Shown: in pieces, positions 61,689 to 64,000 of the stretch
How the letters are laid out: each line of letters starts with the position of its first letter
Numbering within the stretch: position 1 is the stretch's first letter
Assembly (NCBI GenBank): GCA_964528425.1
Contig: CAZGTD010000010.1
Location: forward strand, 1-64,000
Origin: UBA3263 sp964528425
GTDB lineage: Bacteria; Bacteroidota; Bacteroidia; Bacteroidales; Muribaculaceae
Reading direction: 5' to 3'
DNA length: 64,000 bases
Notes under the pieces: model-generated
The model's input: the letters and a program-made list of their open reading frames with translations, nothing else
Databases searched by the model: none
Told to the model about the DNA's origin: nothing
Translations under genes and position numbers: made by a program

Positions 61689-63389
61689 ATGAATCTAAAA
61701 ATATTTTTTGCAACATTCACAGCCGCAGTAGCCCTGGCAGGTTATGCGGCAGAGAGAAATATTCCCCAAGGTTATTATGCCGGTTTAGATGGCAAAAAAG
61801 GTGCGGAGCTGAAGCGTGCGGTTTATAACGCCATCAAGAGCCATAAAGAAATCAGCTACAGTGAAAAAACCTGGGATGCGTTCAGCAGATTTGAGGTAAA
61901 GCCCGACGGCACCTGGTGGGATATTTACAGTAACGAGAAACGCTACGCTTCAAACGGCCACAGCGGTATGAACGTCGAACATGCAGTTGCCAACAGCTGG
62001 TGGGGCGGAACTAAAAACGCGGCATTCAAGGATATAAATCATCTGTATCCTTCAGATGCAAACGCAAACTCGCGAAAGAGCAACTATCCGCTGGGGGAAA
62101 CCGACAACCCGACATGGACTAACGGAGTAACTATTATCGGCAAGCCTAAAAACGGCCATGGTGGTCAGGGCGGTTACATTTACGAGCCGGCCGATGAATA
62201 TAAGGGCGATAATGCCAGAACATATTTTTACATGGCGACCCGCTATCCGGATATATCGTGGAAAAACGACGCATCGTGGGGCATTATGTTCACCAAAGAG
62301 GATTATCCGACGCTTTGCTCCTGGGGTCAGGAGCTGCTGCTGCGTTGGAATTCAACAGACGTTGTGAGCCAGAAGGAGATTGACCGCAACGAAGGCGTAT
62401 ATCGCGAGCAAGGCAACCGCAATCCGTTTATTGATTTTCCGGATTTAGCTGAATATATCTGGGGGTCAAAAGTCGATGAACCCTTTAACCTGAACGATCA
62501 CTTGGGCCTTGATCCGGACAAGACTCCGGAACTGATTAAACCTCAGCCGGATGACGTTATAGACTGCGGTTCGGTGATTATCGGTCAGACCGGTTATGCC
62601 ACACTTGTTATAAAGGGTAAGAATCTGACGGACGCGACTCCGCTTTCGCTGGCAATTTATGATAATTCATCGACTGACGATGCCGCACTGTTTTCGGTTG
62701 ATGAGGGTGCAACGACCACGGTTTCGTATGCAGCAGCAAACTCCGAGAGCGGAGTGAGCGTAAGAATCGAATATCGCCCCGACAGTAAGGGGGTTCATGA
62801 AACACGCATGCGCATCCGCGGTGCGGGTCTTACGGGCAACACGTTCATTACCCTCAAGGGCGAAGGCGTTGGCGCCACGGAGCCGGTTGCTCCGCACGCA
62901 CTGCCGCCGACCGACGTTACGGCAACGTCATATATAGCAAACTGGGAGGATACTTCCGGCCAGTCTGTTGACTACTACGTTGTTACCCGCACTATTTATA
63001 GCGATGGCGGAGCTACAACGACTACTACTGAAGAACAGGCAATAAATACTGACTTCTCGCTTGCAGTCAATGACTTCCGCGGAAACGAAAGCTATACGGT
63101 GCGCGCGGTTTATTCGAAGCTCAACTCGCCCGAAAGCAACGCAATAATGGTTACCCAGACTTCGATTGCCGAAGTTGAGGCCGACGGAGGATTCGGTATT
63201 TCCGCCGAGCAGGGTGGATTACGCGTATTCTCCACCGAAACCTTAAGTTCGATAATCGTTTACGAACCAAACGGACGCACGGCGGCAACCCTTAACGATG
63301 TTAACGACGGAGCATGGATTTCGCTTCCACGCGGCGTTTATATTCTGCGCGCGCCAAATCGCAGACCCGTTAAAGCATTCGTAAGATAA
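61689..63389 (+). CDS. Exported endonuclease I with T9SS-type C-terminal domain
   Basis: A 566-residue protein with a signal peptide (about 1-20). Residues 25-265 are an endonuclease I (PF04231) domain: EHAVANSWWGG (97-107), DINHLYPSD (115-123) and RKSNYPLG (129-136). A beta-rich linker with a probable FN3 module (about 400-490) leads to the C-terminus. The last ~70 residues (GGLRVFSTETLSSIIVYE through GVYILRAPNRRPVKAFVR) match type A T9SS sorting domains. It may be a secreted DNase that cleaves external DNA for nutrients or biofilm. The general RxH-type motif is VEH here. Its stop abuts the second copy's ATG. Confidence 0.88.
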   Translation: MNLKIFFATFTAAVALAGYAAERNIPQGYYAGLDGKKGAELKRAVYNAIKSHKEISYSEKTWDAFSRFEVKPDGTWWDIYSNEKRYASNGHSGMNVEHAVANSWWGGTKNAAFKDINHLYPSDANANSRKSNYPLGETDNPTWTNGVTIIGKPKNGHGGQGGYIYEPADEYKGDNARTYFYMATRYPDISWKNDASWGIMFTKEDYPTLCSWGQELLLRWNSTDVVSQKEIDRNEGVYREQGNRNPFIDFPDLAEYIWGSKVDEPFNLNDHLGLDPDKTPELIKPQPDDVIDCGSVIIGQTGYATLVIKGKNLTDATPLSLAIYDNSSTDDAALFSVDEGATTTVSYAAANSESGVSVRIEYRPDSKGVHETRMRIRGAGLTGNTFITLKGEGVGATEPVAPHALPPTDVTATSYIANWEDTSGQSVDYYVVTRTIYSDGGATTTTTEEQAINTDFSLAVNDFRGNESYTVRAVYSKLNSPESNAIMVTQTSIAEVEADGGFGISAEQGGLRVFSTETLSSIIVYEPNGRTAATLNDVNDGAWISLPRGVYILRAPNRRPVKAFVR

Positions 63390-64000
63390 ATGAATTGGAA
63401 ACGCATTTTACCGCTACTCTTATCGGTTGCTGCCACTGCGGCAGCAGCCGACCGCGTTATTCCGCGGGGTTATTACAATGCGATTGACGGCAAGTCGGAG
63501 GCAGAATTGAAAACCGCTTTGTTCAACACCATCAATCCGCACACGCTGATTTCATCGTACAGTAATCTGCCGCAGTATTTTCAAACTACCGACGTTTATC
63601 CGCAAAGTTCGCGCTGGTGGGATATGTATTCGGATATTCCGCTTTATGCACCGTCGTTTCGCGGATTGAACCGCGAGCATTCGTTTCCGAAAAGCTGGTG
63701 GGGCGGCTCAACCGACACTCCGGCATATATAGACCTGAATCACCTTTATCCGTCGGAAGCGGCAGCCAATATGGCCAAAAGCAATTACCCGCTCGGGGTG
63801 GTTGACCGTACTAAACCGGTGAATTTCAATAACGGCATAACTACGGTGGGCTTTGCAGTAGCCGGACAAGGCGGGGGCGCCTCGCAGGTTTTTGAGCCTG
63901 ACGATGAATATAAAGGAGACTTTGCCAGAACGTATTTTTACATGGCAACGTGTTATCAGAACCTGCACTGGAAATATACGTTTATGGTTGATAACAACAC
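63390..64000 (+). CDS. Second exported endonuclease I, cut by window end
   Basis: The gene starts at ATG 63390, directly after the TAA of the first copy, and is open to the window end (203 codons seen). It has a signal peptide (about 1-20, ending TAAAA) and the endonuclease I motifs in order: LNREHSFPKSWWGG (93-106), DLNHLYPSE (115-123) and AKSNYPLG (129-136). It is a tandem duplicate of the first gene and keeps the canonical REH. Whether it carries a T9SS tail cannot be seen. Confidence 0.93.
   Translation, partial: MNWKRILPLLLSVAATAAAADRVIPRGYYNAIDGKSEAELKTALFNTINPHTLISSYSNLPQYFQTTDVYPQSSRWWDMYSDIPLYAPSFRGLNREHSFPKSWWGGSTDTPAYIDLNHLYPSEAAANMAKSNYPLGVVDRTKPVNFNNGITTVGFAVAGQGGGASQVFEPDDEYKGDFARTYFYMATCYQNLHWKYTFMVDNN

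Noticed and set aside
1..64000. CRISPR arrays, prophage, IS elements or a replication origin
   Set aside because: I saw no regularly spaced repeats, integrase, transposase or dnaA-box cluster on either strand.

Overview
The window looks like chromosomal DNA of a Bacteroidota bacterium of the order Bacteroidales. A Muribaculaceae-like gut or rumen lineage is my best guess from protein style, but that is inference. The main signs are a recurring Bacteroidetes-type -7 promoter element (TAnnTTTG, usually TAACTTTGC) ahead of most transcription units, many very short leaders, and typical families: DUF5103, DUF5723, a PorU-type C25 sortase, PorT-type barrels, class I fumarase and an L-fucose permease-type MFS transporter. 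Gene density is high. Base and codon use look uniform. I see no insertion sequence, prophage, integrase or CRISPR array.

Layout. 1-10.55 kb (all minus strand): two tRNA-Asn genes, gdhA, a His-rich CobW-type G3E GTPase coupled to an LD-carboxypeptidase, gyrA with an exported TPR protein, and a four-gene operon with two FdtA-like sugar ketoisomerases, a DegT aminotransferase and a Ca/Na antiporter. 10.6-13.8 kb (plus): an overlapping operon DUF805 / ung / C_GCAxxG_C_C protein / DUF5103 / DUF3109. 13.8-30.8 kb: a pRiA4b-ORF3-like gene and a flavodoxin gene (both minus), then dcp-sbcD-sbcC, carA-carB-Na+ symporter, htpG and dacB (plus). 30.8-41.6 kb (minus): a tightly packed five-gene run (large TPR protein, beta-barrel protein, upp, FucP-type permease, nucleotidyltransferase-GHMP kinase fusion) and a lipoprotein/DUF5723 pair. 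41.7-46.3 kb: a 71-residue protein gene (plus), then gyrB-rnr (minus). 46.3-54.2 kb (plus): an acyltransferase, then a degenerate FAH-like protein, the PorU-type sortase, a BamA/TamA-type barrel and a phosphoethanolamine transferase. 54.2-58.4 kb: a Uup-type ABC-F protein (minus), a PorT-type barrel and fumarase (plus). 58.4-58.86 kb: no protein gene, but a strong candidate structured RNA on the minus strand. 58.86-64 kb (plus): GumN / ABC ATPase / permease / GntR operon, then two tandem exported endonuclease I genes, the first with a C-terminal domain resembling a type IX secretion sorting signal, the second cut by the window end.

How the parts relate. Several genes point to a type IX secretion (T9SS) theme: a sortase with both C25 catalytic residues, a DUF5103 plug-type protein, a PorT-type barrel and a nuclease with a T9SS-like tail. 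The core motor and translocon genes (porK-N, sov) are not in the window. Two items are the best candidates for undescribed biology: the compact nucleotidyltransferase-GHMP kinase fusion coupled to a fucose-type permease, which suggests a two-step sugar activation route, and the structured RNA downstream of fumarase.
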